Positions 1 to 10,760 of a stretch of DNA of 64,000 bases are shown here, in pieces (the stretch's first letter is position 1; every line of letters starts with the position of its first letter). The notes beneath the pieces are model-generated. The model saw only the letters and a program-made list of their open reading frames with translations, searched no databases and was not told the DNA's origin. Source of the DNA: Cunninghamia lanceolata (lineage: Eukaryota > Streptophyta > Pinopsida > Cupressales > Cupressaceae); the NCBI GenBank assembly GCA_027924645.1, contig BSBN01000809.1, positions 43,430,001 to 43,494,000 on the forward strand, read 5' to 3'. A program made the translations under genes and the position numbers.

Positions 1-363
1 AGAGTGAAGGAGGCAAAAAGGCAAAGAGATAGAAGAGTAAAGATTCAATCAATGAACAATGCTGAAGCATCCAATTCCACAACTATTGAAGATAAAAACA
101 TTGAGGAGACCATGGATATAGATGATGCAAGTTTGCAAGAGGTGAATGTGGAAACTAATACGATTATGCAAACTACTCCTGGTATGTCTTCAAATCCCTC
201 TATTAATGCTATGGAGAATGTTTCAATGGGCACAAATCCAGGTACTTCTTCAAATCCACTTTTGAATGAAATAGAAATAGTGTTGATAGGAGATTTAAAA
301 CAAGCTGGTTATAACAATGTTGAGATTGATAATATTCGTAGAGATCAAAATTTGAAACAAATT

Positions 364-717
364 GTAGTTGAAAATGAAAATGAAAATCCTTTTGTTGAAA
401 ATGAAAATGAAAATCCTTTTGTTGTTGAAAATGAAAATGAAAACCGTTTTGTTGTTGAAAATGAAAATGAAAACCGTTTTGTTGTTGAAAATGAAAACGA
501 AAATCTTTTTGTTGAAAATGAAAATGAAAACTGTTTTGTTGTTGAAAATGAAAACGAAAATTCTTTTGTTGAAAATGAAAATGAAAACCGTTTTGTTGTT
601 GAAAATGAAAACGAAAATCCTTTTGTTGAAAATGAAAATGAAAACTGTTTTGTTGTTGAAAATGAAAATCGTTTTGAAGTTGAAAATGAAAATGAAAATC
701 TAGGAAGTGATGTTGAA
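364..717 (+). repeat. In-frame VENENEN(x)FV tandem repeat
   Basis: About 12 copies of a 30- or 33-bp unit built from GTTGAAAATGAAAATGAAAA. They encode VENENEN followed by a variable residue (P, R, L, C or S) and FV or FVV. Units with and without an extra GTT codon alternate in places. The reading frame is kept throughout, so the repeat expanded inside a translated N-terminus. The peptide is strongly acidic and likely disordered. The antisense ORF over the same bases is only the complement of this array. Confidence 0.9.
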
Positions 718-2854
718 AATGAGAAATATTTTTTCAAAATTGAAAGAGATGTTTTGGATAATCTTCCTGGTAAAATTTCTTGGAGACAAATAAGAACACA
801 TGCCAATAGATTATATAAGGAATTTTTTTATTGTAAAAAACTATCATTTCAATGTCAACTAATGATGCAATTAATGAGAATGTGGAAATGAGAAAAGTAA
901 TAAAAATGTTAGGCATTTTTGTTAAACCAAGAAAAAAAGATCAATCACTAAAACATGCTATGTCTACTGTTGCTAGTGCCATTGAGTCTATTGGAAGTAA
1001 TAGTCGATCCAAAGATAAAAATGCAGCAAGATGAGCTATAACAACTGCTATAGTGAATAAAACAACTTTGAATAGAAGAATGGTAAGCAATATTAGTGGA
1101 ATTCTAAAAATACATCCTAAAACATTGGTAAGAGCGGCAAAAAGAAGAGAAAGTATAGAAAATGATCCAATTAACCAATGTTGGAGTTTTAGTGGTCGAC
1201 TCCCGAGATCTGACATGAAACTAAATGTTGAAATCAGATCTTTGATCGAAAAATATTGGCATGATAATACTAGGATATTGTCTAATGCTAGAGATGTTTT
1301 AAAATTAAGAGTGGGGTCCAAAGTTCACGATCCTCATCCAAAACACCTATTAGATACAACGCAAACTGAATTTTATAGAAAATTTTGTGATGAATTAGTG
1401 TTACCTGGTAATATTAAAATAAGTCAAAGATCTTTTAAAAAATGCAAACCATGGTATGTAAAGATTAATAAGGAACGAATATCTTGTTGTTGTAAAATGC
1501 ATGTTCAATTTTGTTATTATTATGATGTGTTTCAATATATACGTTGTACTTTACATCGTAACATGATTATACATGAATGTGATATTAATATGCCAACTAA
1601 AGCAATAAAAGAGTTTATATCAAGTTTGTTCTGTGAAAGATCTAATGAAAAAGGTTTTTATTTAAGTTCATGTATTTCTGGACAATGCATTAGTTGTGGC
1701 AATCTTTCTTTGTTAAGAGTTTGTATGCATGAAAGTGTTGAAAATGATTTTGGACAACAATTAGTGGATGTTAAAAGATTTAAGAATGTTGAATATTCTT
1801 TAAAAGATGGAAAATTTGGAAAGCGTTGTGATTTAATTACAGAAAAGGTTAGTGTGCATGCATTCATATCAGAATTTAAAAGTAAAATTGTACCAAAATA
1901 TGTCAAAGCACTCTCAACAAGCTCGATGGCTTGATGGACAATTTCGTGAATGTAGAAACACATTTCCAGTTGGTACTATACTATCAGTGGTTGATTTTGT
2001 AGAAAACTATACTTTAGCTCCGCAAGAGGAAATTCAATCACAATATTACAATTCAGTGCAGGTTGCTATGTTTGTTCATATTGTTTATAGACATGCAGAT
2101 GATAGCACAGAGAATGATAGAAAAGTTTTGAGGGAGTATCATTTCTATTTGAGTGACAACCAGTTACACTCGTCAGAGTTTGTTCAATATTGTTTCAATA
2201 TATTTTATACAAATTTAAGAGAAAGAGGAATCCAGATGACTGAACATCTTATATGGTCAGATAATTGTACGGGGCAGTTCAAGAATGCTCGAATGTTCTA
2301 TTGGTTATGTAGGGTTCACAAGGAGAATAATGTCCAACATATGTGGAATTTTTTTGAAGCTGGACATGGTAAAGGAGAACATGATGGAGCTGGTGCATGT
2401 GTTAAAAGAATTCTTGCTAGACAACAATTAAAATTTGAGGATGCAGTAAAATTTAAAGATGCACGTGGGATTGTAGATTGGTGCAATACAAGATTATGTA
2501 CACCTGGATCAAGCAAGTACTCTATAGTTCGTCGATTCTTTTGGTTGGTTGAAGAAGATAATATTCTACCTAGACTTGATTGCCAAACAATCAGTGGATC
2601 TACTAAATGGCATTCATTTAGGAGTTCGAATGCAAGTACATGGACTATCTGGACAAGGGAGCTTGCATGTTTTTGTCAGTTTTGTATTTCAGGAGATTGG
2701 GAAGCATGTGAGAATACAGAATGGGTTGAAGAGTGGAAACAAAGACCATTGACACTTGCACAAGCACATAATCGAAGTGAAACAACAATTGAAGACATTG
2801 ATCAACTGTTTGTATCAGACGATTATGACCGTGTTTCAGACCTTGTACAAGAAG

Positions 2855-3005
2855 GTAATTTAATTCAAATCATTTCATTTTATTTCACTTTGATTACTAA
2901 TTTGTAGTGCTTTTATTTATTTATGTGTACATATGAATGCATGTATGTTGATTGGTCAAATTTTATGGACATGTGCAAGTTATTGAATCAAAATTTGTTT
3001 TGCAG
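2855..3005 (+). other. Intron 1 of the transposase-like gene
   Basis: A 151-bp insert with GTAATT donor and TTTTGCAG acceptor. Removing it joins codon E plus G (GAA, then G|GA) and carries the frame from 1852-2854 straight into HVYAVVAPKNNEEE at 3006. A stop codon lies inside it, so reading through is impossible. This clean junction is the best evidence that the locus was a spliced nuclear gene. Confidence 0.85.
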
Positions 3006-3137
3006 GACATGTGTATGCTGTTGTTGCACCAAAGAATAATGAAGAGGAAACTGAATATTGGTTGGCTCGTTGTGTGGAGACTAAACATAAGTTAACAACA
3101 CCTCGAGAAGATGATGATGGCTTTCTTTATCCAACAG

Positions 3138-3247
3138 GTTTGATGATCCCCTTAAGACATCCCCTTAAGCATATTTTAAGAACTTCTTTGATCCCCTTAA
3201 GCAAATTTTAAGTATTTCTTTGATGATGCCTATCATTATCCAATAGG
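3138..3247 (+). other. Intron 2 (about 110 bp) with flanking 14-bp duplication
   Basis: GT...AG removal joins the protein as FLYPTG to SVVVVGTW. Ends are certain to about 1 bp. Both junctions read TTATCCAA(C/T)AGGTT, so the intron is bounded by a near-perfect 14-bp direct repeat carrying the AGGT proto-splice motif. Inside are three CCCCTTAAG motifs and repeated TTTGAT(GAT) blocks. Confidence 0.65.
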
Positions 3248-4117
3248 TTCGGTGGTGGTTGTTGGCACTTGGCTACGGAAATACCTAATAAGGAAGAATG
3301 GTTTGCCTGCATTCGAAGATTATGAAACACATAAGAAGATTATACACTACTCACATTTGGTGTTGGCAACAAATATAAAACTGGAGAGGTATCGCGGAAA
3401 ACCTACAAATAAAGAGTTATGGAACATTTCTATGGAAGACCATGAGACAATCATCGATGCATTGGAAAAAAGAGAGGATGGAGATGGTATAATGGAATAA
3501 GTAAATACAGGTAAATATAGTTAAATAGATTTATATTGTTGTTTTAAATATGTATTAAATACATGTTTTGATATTTCTTGTGCGTTATTAGTTGAAATTG
3601 ATTTAATTTATCCTTTTATATCCTCAGGCCATCATCACAAATTCATCAAATACTTTGAAACAAGAACTTGAGAGGCACTCGTAAATACAGGTACAAATTG
3701 TGTATATCTAGATAGTTTTATATAAATTAAAATACATGTTTTGATTCAGATATATTGATAAATTGCTTGTATTATTTTTATATCAGGTGGCATGAAGACC
3801 TGCTACATTCTCCTCAAGTTTTGGATTTTCTTGAGATGGCATATAACGACATTTTGTATTTACATTATTTTGAGTTGGCATATATGTACATACACAATTA
3901 CATTATTACACATTTTGTTCAGAAATTTGTATACATGTGTATGTACACAATTTTATACTCTACAGTATTAAATTTATCAAAATTATTATTTTATGTATTT
4001 TATTTGTTAAATGTCCATGTTTTTCTACTTAGAATTTACTTTAAATTTGATTTATTATATTGTTCAATTTGGTTGCTTTGGGCAACTTCACCAAAATTTG
4101 AGAACTTAAGACGTCCC

Positions 4118-4152
4118 CTTAAGACATCGTAAATTAGGACCCCTTAAGACAT
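4118..4152 (+). repeat. 35-bp dispersed repeat, copy 1 (CTTAAGACAT motif)
   Basis: The bases are identical to 6478-6512. The sequence starts and ends in CTTAAGACAT, so it carries an internal repeat. The same CCCCTTAAG core occurs three times in intron 2 of the gene upstream (about 3149-3205). This could be a subterminal motif of the DNA element that carried the transposase-like gene. Confidence 0.8.
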
Positions 4153-6477
4153 TCAAAAAGTTAGCATAGCTTCTCTCATTAAGGTTATGTGGAATTAGTA
4201 TTTGTGGCTTGAAACTCCTAACATTTGGTATCTATAAGTAGTAAAATCACATCAAGCCTACACGACAATTTGATGATGATAAATAAGTCCTAATCATAGT
4301 CATGTAGGTGTGAATTACACTCCTACCAGTAGTTTCACTCTTGGTGGCATGTCCTGTGTGTTCTTCCCCCTCTTGAGCATCTTTTTCAACCCCCAAATTG
4401 ACCTTCCCTACCTCACATTTTTACCTAGTGCCCCCTTCATTTTTCCTACTTAGGGTCACCTCTTTGTGTCTTAGGGTTGCCCCTAGTGTCTCTAGGTTAC
4501 TTGAGTGACCTTAATTAGTAAAAGTGGTGACCTTATTCCTAAAATGGGTGACCTTGTGGTTTTTAATGCATGAAATAACTCATATTTTTATCTTTTCTTC
4601 TTGATTTTTAACCCATTTTAACTCCCATTTTTTGTGCTAACTTGTGCTTTTCCTCACTTTATTTCTATTTTGAACTCATCATATTTTTGAGGGGTCCACC
4701 GATGTTAAGAGGAATTTGGAGGAAATATTACATCATATCATGTCCATTGAAAGTCATTAATGGTGGTCCTAAGTCATGCAGGGGAGTACTTGGGGTGGGT
4801 GGAATCTTTTGAAGAAGTTGTAAAAATTTGACTTGGGACAGGGTATATGAACTTGGCAAACTTTTGCAAAAAATGTTACAAAACTTCAAGTGGGAATTGG
4901 ATGAAATGAATTGAAGAAAGGAATGATTTCTTCAAGGCAGTTAGGCTTCTACAATTAGGAAGAAATGAGTGTTTCGATGTTATGGGGAAATGATGTAAAA
5001 CTAGACAATAGGATAGGAAGTGGGATGGGATAAATCATATCCTAAAGTTAATCTAGCTTTCACAAAGTGGAGGGAAGGGAAGATACAAAGGAATATAAAT
5101 TGTGGGAGAACCATATGGGACCATAGCTAGGAAGTGGAGGGGAGAAATAGATGAGATCCAGGGCCTTTTGTCTAAAAATGTAAAGTATTAAGAGCTTATA
5201 AGTTCCTGCAGACCTAAACTTATTTTAAAATTTGATTCACATCCTGAGTTTGTGTTCATAGGATGAAACATGTTAAGCAAAAGATTTCCTTGAGTCCTAA
5301 TGGACACTAAAGATCGTATTAAAAGGACTAAGGGAAGTTCTCATTTTAGTAGTTACTCTAAGATTTGAAATTAAAGTTGACAAATCCTAATTAAAGTTAC
5401 ACTAAGGTTTCATTTTGTAAAATATTGGAATATCCCATCAATTTTCTTTGCATTAATGAAGTAAATCTATGATGAAATCTTTTGTCTTGTAAATTAAGTT
5501 GTTTATTAATCAACTTATCAAATCAAGTGATTTCTCATGATTATTTCTCAAATACATGTATATGAATCTTATTGTGGAGAAGACTGTGAAACAAAATAAG
5601 AAGTCAACTAGAACCAAAGTGATGAGAGTTTATTCAACTATAAATAGTTTGTGTAGAAGCATAAATGGAATCTTTAAGTTACTAGATTGCAAGGACACTC
5701 CATGATACCCACATAAGGCCTTGGGATTTAATTTAATATAATATTTCTTCATAGATTAGCTAGAGGACAAAGGAGATGTAGTCACAAATGTTGGTAGGTT
5801 AGAGCATCCTACTTACATAGGCTGGATAGAAAATTTGATGTGTTTAACTTTTTAGATATCTTGCTAGATACTTTTAGGCATTGTACCATAAATGTAGACT
5901 ATATCAATAATGTAGAAAATTAGACTATAATAATGGTGAGAGAACTAGTTTTCAAATAAATGTTGAATTCACTTGAACCCACTTTGAGGTACAATGTTAT
6001 AGTTGCAAGGTAATGGTCTCAAGAGTATAATGTAATTGAAGTGTTAAAAGATTGGGCTAGTCCTAATGTGGATTTAAAAAGTTAAGGAATGTGGAGGATT
6101 ACACAATTGTAAGTTTTCCTAGTGAAATGAAAGAGGCCATGATTATGATGTGCAAACTATTTGGGAACAAAGACTCAATACATTTAAATGCTAGATGGGT
6201 GTCATTATTAGACATGTGATTTTGGAAAGGCTAATGATTCATAACTATGGGGAGTTGAGAACATTGTAGATCTCTAAATAGGTAATTTTTGTAGGCTACC
6301 AAAGGGGAAGATTTCTACTAACTTCATTCCTAATTTGTGTCATTTATGCTACAATGAAATTCCCACCTCCACTAATAAATTGTAGGCCTAGTTCCAAAGT
6401 TATAGTTCACATGTTTTTTTAGCAACAATTATCCTTGTAGGCACTCCTCCACCCATTTGGTGAAGAAGTTGTGTCCA

Positions 6478-6512
6478 CTTAAGACATCGTAAATTAGGAC
6501 CCCTTAAGACAT
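6478..6512 (+). repeat. 35-bp dispersed repeat, copy 2
   Basis: Perfect copy of 4118-4152, extended to about 40 bp with one mismatch on the left. Its left edge overlaps a 21-bp sequence (6463-6483) whose exact reverse complement is at 14998-15018. Confidence 0.8.
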
Positions 6513-7196
6513 CTTAAATTACATGATCAACACAAGATGTTCAAGCACCAAGGCACTTGGATAAATATAACTATAACCATGCTAGGATCATTTAATATAA
6601 CTTAGTTGATCTCTAGATGAGAAGATGTGAGAGATTGATCCCTCCTAGTAGGCAAGAGATCCTCATGAACTTATCTCACTTTTTAATGCTTTGTTTTGAT
6701 TTGCTTACCATTTTATTGCTTAAAATTTGACCAGGACCTAAATATGCATACCGTGAATGAATGGAGGAACTTTATTAGGACCTCATCACTACATAAATTC
6801 TTTCAATGCAATTTCTTCATTAAGCGCAAATCTAGATCAACACTCTGACACTTGTAGATTTATATATGACAATTGATTATTTCTATTGATGTCAATCTAT
6901 ATATCTTATTATGGTTGATCTCAAATGTTTACATTTCTTTTCCTTCATGCACATGGTTCTAGATTAGTGTTTGATTTATGATTAAATTTAGGGATGCTTG
7001 TATATACATATGTATGTGATGTTATGCTTTTATAGTTTATGATGTATATGCAATGTATGTATGCATGGATAACATATATATAAATATGGATGCACCTAAA
7101 CTAACATGATGGTTTTACATGATTATTACTTTGACATGTGTATGATTTTGAACTACGACAAGATTGCATTTATTGTGTGACATGTAAAAATATATA

Positions 7197-7378
7197 GTCC
7201 AGGTTCAACAATATATATATAAAGTCCAGGTCCATGTTCAAAAAATATATAAAGTCCACATGTTCAACAATATATATATAAAGTCCATGACAAACAGTAT
7301 ATAACAAATAGTCCATGAAATAGTCAAATATATAAAGTCCAGGTCCATGTTCAAAAAAATATATAAAGTCCATGTGTT

Positions 7379-7443
<65 letters not shown>

Positions 7444-7490
7444 CATGACAAACAGTATATAACAAATAGTCCATGAAATAGTCAAATTAT
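7197..7490. repeat. Duplicated segment containing a (TA)n microsatellite
   Basis: Two adjacent copies (about 7197-7336 and 7337-7490) share AAAGTCCATGACAAACAGTA and several GTCCAGGTCCATGTTC blocks. The second copy contains an uninterrupted TA run of about 55 bp (7384-7438). ORFs that read YIYIYI across it are artefacts. It lies just past the stop of the minus-strand eight-exon gene. Confidence 0.85.
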
Positions 7491-7518
7491 ACATCTAGCC
7501 TATGTTTGAAATAACCTA

Positions 7519-7756
7519 TCACATACTATCTCTATCATCAAGAGTCCTCTTCACACCATGCGAACTACTCAGATGACCTGAATCACTCTGCAAAAGAGAA
7601 AGATTTATATGAAATTAGATGTAAGATGATAAGGAAATAGATAATTTAATGACAATTTTTAAATTTATAATTTATATCATAAAATTAAATTACCGTGTGA
7701 GGCTGAGAGGCATGCTCTGGTGCACTTGGACCTGTGTCTCCATGCTCTGAATCAAT
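7519..7756 (-). repeat. Duplicated intron-exon unit (exons 7 and 8)
   Basis: Exon 7 with its upstream intron end and exon 8 with its upstream intron end are related. On the top strand both show AAGAGAAAG followed by TGAAATTAGAT just outside the exon, and both exons begin with a TTGATTCAG / GTGATTCAG block followed by CAT. Exons 6 and 7 also share ACAGGTCC near their 5' part and end in ACG before the donor. The tail thus seems to have grown by tandem duplication of small symmetrical exons. Confidence 0.55.
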
Positions 7757-8754
7757 CTATTTAATACAAGAGAAAGTTCAAGTTGAAATTAGATATACTT
7801 GACGATTTTAAAAATGATTTAATTGAATTTAATTTATAAGAACTATCATATTTAAAAATTATTATACCGTAAGAGGAACTTGTTGTGAATCCTCTATTCC
7901 AGGACCTGTCTCTACAGAAATTTACTTTAAGTTCACAACGTATATTTTAATTGTTCAATTTAAATCTAATCTAAATTTTAAATTATACCGTATCAGGTTG
8001 CCCATCTCCTCTGTCCTCCTGCTCTGCATGTGCTGTGTGTTGCTCATGAAACGTGTCACTAACAAGCTCCTACAATGTCATTTATATTTAAGTTAGCACA
8101 TGTGTGTACAAATCAAGTTTTAAAATAGATATATAATTGACTTACAGTGTACATGTTATTAAATACGTTTTTCAACAACCTGAAATGCAGTCGACTCCTG
8201 ATATAAACTTGGATTATCCAAGTGTGCTACAATGCCCATCCTCATAGTTGTGTCAACCTGCATAGACATATTTATAAAATATTAAATAGTACATGTGCAT
8301 GTTTTTAGATACACTGATATCAAAATAGAAAAATTTAAGTATATATATACAGTTTTTTAAAACAATATGTGTACATACTGTAAGAGTGTCATGTGAGATG
8401 CCCAATGATGGAGGAGCGCTCGAGACACCCTGAGATGGAGGATTCAATGTGGAAGAACCCTGAACCAGTTCATAAATAAGTTCATAAATATTTAATTGTA
8501 CACACATTCAAGACTAAATTTTACAAAATTACAAATCATTGAAAATGTACCCCAAATGGGTGCCTGAGATGAACAGGTGTCGATGAAAAATTAATTTGAT
8601 CAATTGTGACCCCTGTTGCCATCATCTACACCAAACAAACCAAACAATTCGATTGTTAAAATATTACAATTTAATTGATCATCTATATGTTGATTAAAAA
8701 CACGTGGTTAAAAAATTGTTTTAAATTCAACATGTGTACATAACCTATATATAC

Positions 8755-9840
8755 CTGTGTCGAATGATCAGTGGGATGATCCTCAGCAAATAGATAATCA
8801 ACAAATGATTCAGTGCCCACATTATCAGATGATGCATGTGTAGCTGAAGTGGGTGCAACTGCCTGATCAGGTCCATAACACAACTGATTGCAACTCATAC
8901 ATGTATGAGGCATCGACACATGTGGAGTGGCACTAGGACCACTTCCATCATCAACTCCTCCATGCTCTCTAACTCGAGCTACCATCATAGAAGTCTGCTC
9001 ATGTAGGCTACCTGAGAGTGCACTCAATGTGCCTAGTGTGGATACCACTGCACGATGCTCGAAGGGCGAAGGAATGGCAGCAACAGGAGGGTCAATAAGA
9101 GGTTGAATAGGCACCGGTCATTGGGGATCAACCCGTGCCCCCAACCTCTATTGTGGCATGCCACTACCAACACCCTGGAATGATCTAAAATCAAAGTAGT
9201 TGGGTTTTTTATTCATAACAAACTCTACATATAATTTTCTCAAAAAATATAAAGGAACCTCACAATTAGCATGAGGTGGATAATCAAACACCATCCACCA
9301 TCTATCCCAAAAATTAGTAGACATTCCTTCATGCCTACACCACCTGATTGATATTCTTTTCTTATTTGCAGGAATAGGTTCATTTGTAATGGGATGTCTA
9401 AAATATTGTGCTAAATGAGCTTTTGTGATTTTAAGATCTAAAATAGTCTTATAGGAGAGGCCATCAGCATAAAATTGGCGCCTCTCCTCTCTCCATTTCT
9501 GGAATCCATCAAAATCTGAGTCAATAGACCTCACAGAATCTACAATGTTTTGCATCAAAGATGCAAAACGTACTACGTGAGATGGCATGAATTGTTCACT
9601 GCGAATGGAATGCAATTTTTCTTGTATCGAATCCACATTTTCATTTATTATGGCTCGCAAGCGAGCCTGGTCAGTTCCAGGTGGGGGTGGAGGTGGAGGT
9701 GGAGGCGGGTCATCTGCAGGTGGGGCATCTAGAGGTGGGGCATTTGGCGCTGGGGGTGGGGGTGGGGGTGGGGGTGCGGCCGGATCATCTTGTGCATTAA
9801 TAAAGTCCTCAACATCAAAGTGAATATCATCTAGATTCAT
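8755..9840 (-). CDS. Exon 1 of the eight-exon gene (polyproline and Trp-rich region)
   Basis: 1086 bp. Residues about 20-55 are alanine and proline rich with two runs of consecutive prolines, read from G-rich top-strand tracts at 9684-9777. Residues about 60-230 look globular with many charged and aromatic residues. After the two nonsense codons the same frame continues (IQPLIDPPVAAIPSPFEH) to CAG at 8757-8755, followed by a GTATAT donor. Continuity of frame across both stops argues for point mutation rather than a true end. Confidence 0.6.
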
Positions 9841-10350
9841 GATGTATATATAAAAATCTAGATATGAACCTGCATATATATACATATAAACATACAAACT
9901 TCAGTACAAATTTAAAATTAAATCAAGAATATATATATATATGTTTCAAGAAATTACACTTGAAATAAATTTAAATTAAAAACATACAAATAATGTATAC
10001 ATGCATGTACAAATTTCAAAATGTAAGCGAGCTATTAGGACTACCATAATGATTGATACAATGGGCAATATATATTTCAAAATTTCAATGTGCATTTAAG
10101 TAAGGAAACTTCTCTGGACAATCATCATGTAATTCTTAAATGTGAATATGCATCCCAAATTTTGGACTATTTTAAAGAAATATGGTGCATTTAGGAACTT
10201 GGTGATTGTTGGGGTAAAGAGGAATATATGATCATGCTAGAAGAGGCACTGATTAGGCTCATAATTGGCCAAGGTTGCTTTGAATAAGGTTAAAACAAGG
10301 AGATACCCATGTTGATATTCACACCCTTTGGTCCACACCTACATTGGGAT
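9841..10350. other. AT-rich spacer upstream of the eight-exon gene
   Basis: Contains TATATATA runs at 9872-9882 and 9930-9942 that could serve as TATA-like sequence for the minus gene, but such runs are common here. No coding signal seen. Confidence 0.4.
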
Positions 10351-10359
10351 GGATTAAGC

Positions 10360-10760
10360 TTGAAATTTTGATGGGTAGCCAAGGGTAATCCTAGTGAAGT
10401 AGGAGGAGTATGTTATTAAGAGATGATAAGGGAAAACCTCTACCTATCTTAAAGCTTATGATTTTGGTGTCAAGAACACTAATATGGTAGATTCTAGGGC
10501 CATGATATCCAGGGCCTCAAGATGACTTGGAAACTAAACAAGATATCCCTTAGTGTGGAAGGAGATTCCAAGATCAACATTGATCATATGAAAAAGCATA
10601 GATGAAGCTTGTGGTTATTGGAAACTATTATATATTGGAAGCTAGAAACTTGGTGAATACTTGTTTAAATCTATCTCCTTCAAACATATCAAAAGAAAAG
10701 GTAATTATATTCTAGACTAGGCAGATAATGGAAGAAATCATTAAATTGCTCCTAGACATC
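10360..10760 (+). pseudogene. RNase H (RVT_3-type) relic, probably from a LINE
   Basis: Reading the + strand and allowing frame changes gives the usual order of a plant reverse-transcriptase-like RNase H: a (K)LNFDG-like start with AKGNPS near 10360-10400, a RDDKG block, then VEGDSKINIDHM at about 10555-10590, and FKHIKRKGNY with a following AD-like motif near 10675-10730. Many frameshifts and stops show it is old. Family assignment rests on motif order only. Confidence 0.5.

Larger units (their letters stand above)
1..3500 (+). pseudogene. DDE-transposase-like gene, decayed, three exon blocks with two introns
   Basis: Reading segments are 4-891 (frame 1), 852-1934 (frame 3, TGA at 1032-1034), 1852-2854 (frame 1), 3006-3137 and about 3248-3500. 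The middle part holds three acidic landmarks in the order expected for an RNase H-fold transposase: VVDFVENY (just after the second frame change), then WSDNCTGQFKNARMFYW, then GHGKGEHDGAGACVKR. Upstream is a Cys/His cluster (CCCKMHVQFC). After the introns comes a YWLARC / VVVVGTWLRKY module. This D-D-(E/D) layout with an HGKG..DG.G block is my recognition of a dispersed eukaryotic transposase-like family; I cannot name the superfamily. Frame changes near 840-850 and 1910-1930 plus the internal TGA make this copy inactive, unless short introns hide there. The start lies at or before the window edge. Confidence 0.7.
3501..7196. other. Non-coding AT-rich stretch with no recognised gene
   Basis: The only longer ORF, at 3755-4132, is AT-rich low-complexity sequence. 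I found no conserved domain. Short exon-like snatches, for example around 6080-6200, may be relics of an old element but match nothing I can name. Distinct features here are the two copies of a 35-bp repeat. Confidence 0.5.
7519..9840 (-). pseudogene. Unrecognised eight-exon gene, all introns in phase 0
   Basis: I assembled these exons (minus strand): 9840-8755, 8625-8551, 8459-8379, 8257-8180, 8069-7989, 7909-7868, 7756-7694, 7587-7519. Each has AG before and GT after, a length divisible by three and an open phase-0 frame, ending in TGA at 7521-7519; total about 524 residues. Exon 1 begins MNLDDIHFDVEDF, has two polyproline runs, then a charged globular region with RWCRHEGMSTNFWDRWWMVF. The tail exons are short and rich in S, H, P, D, E and Q. 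Exon 1 carries TAG at 9150-9148 and TGA at 9120-9118, both explained by single C-to-T changes, so this copy is probably dead. I know no family for it. It faces the transposase-like gene, so it could be an accessory protein of the same element. The start at 9840 was chosen because the upstream MYVYMYIY stretch is simple sequence. Confidence 0.7.

Noticed and set aside
368..703. 111-codon K/M/L repeat ORF on the + strand
   Set aside because: Shifted frame of the same array.
345..806. 153-codon minus-strand ORF of F/S/T repeats
   Set aside because: Exact antisense of the VENENEN repeat array; no independent support.
7170..7474. YIYIYI-rich minus ORFs
   Set aside because: Translation of the TA microsatellite and the duplicated segment.
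9587..9823. Glycine-rich + strand ORF
   Set aside because: Antisense of the polyproline part of the eight-exon gene.
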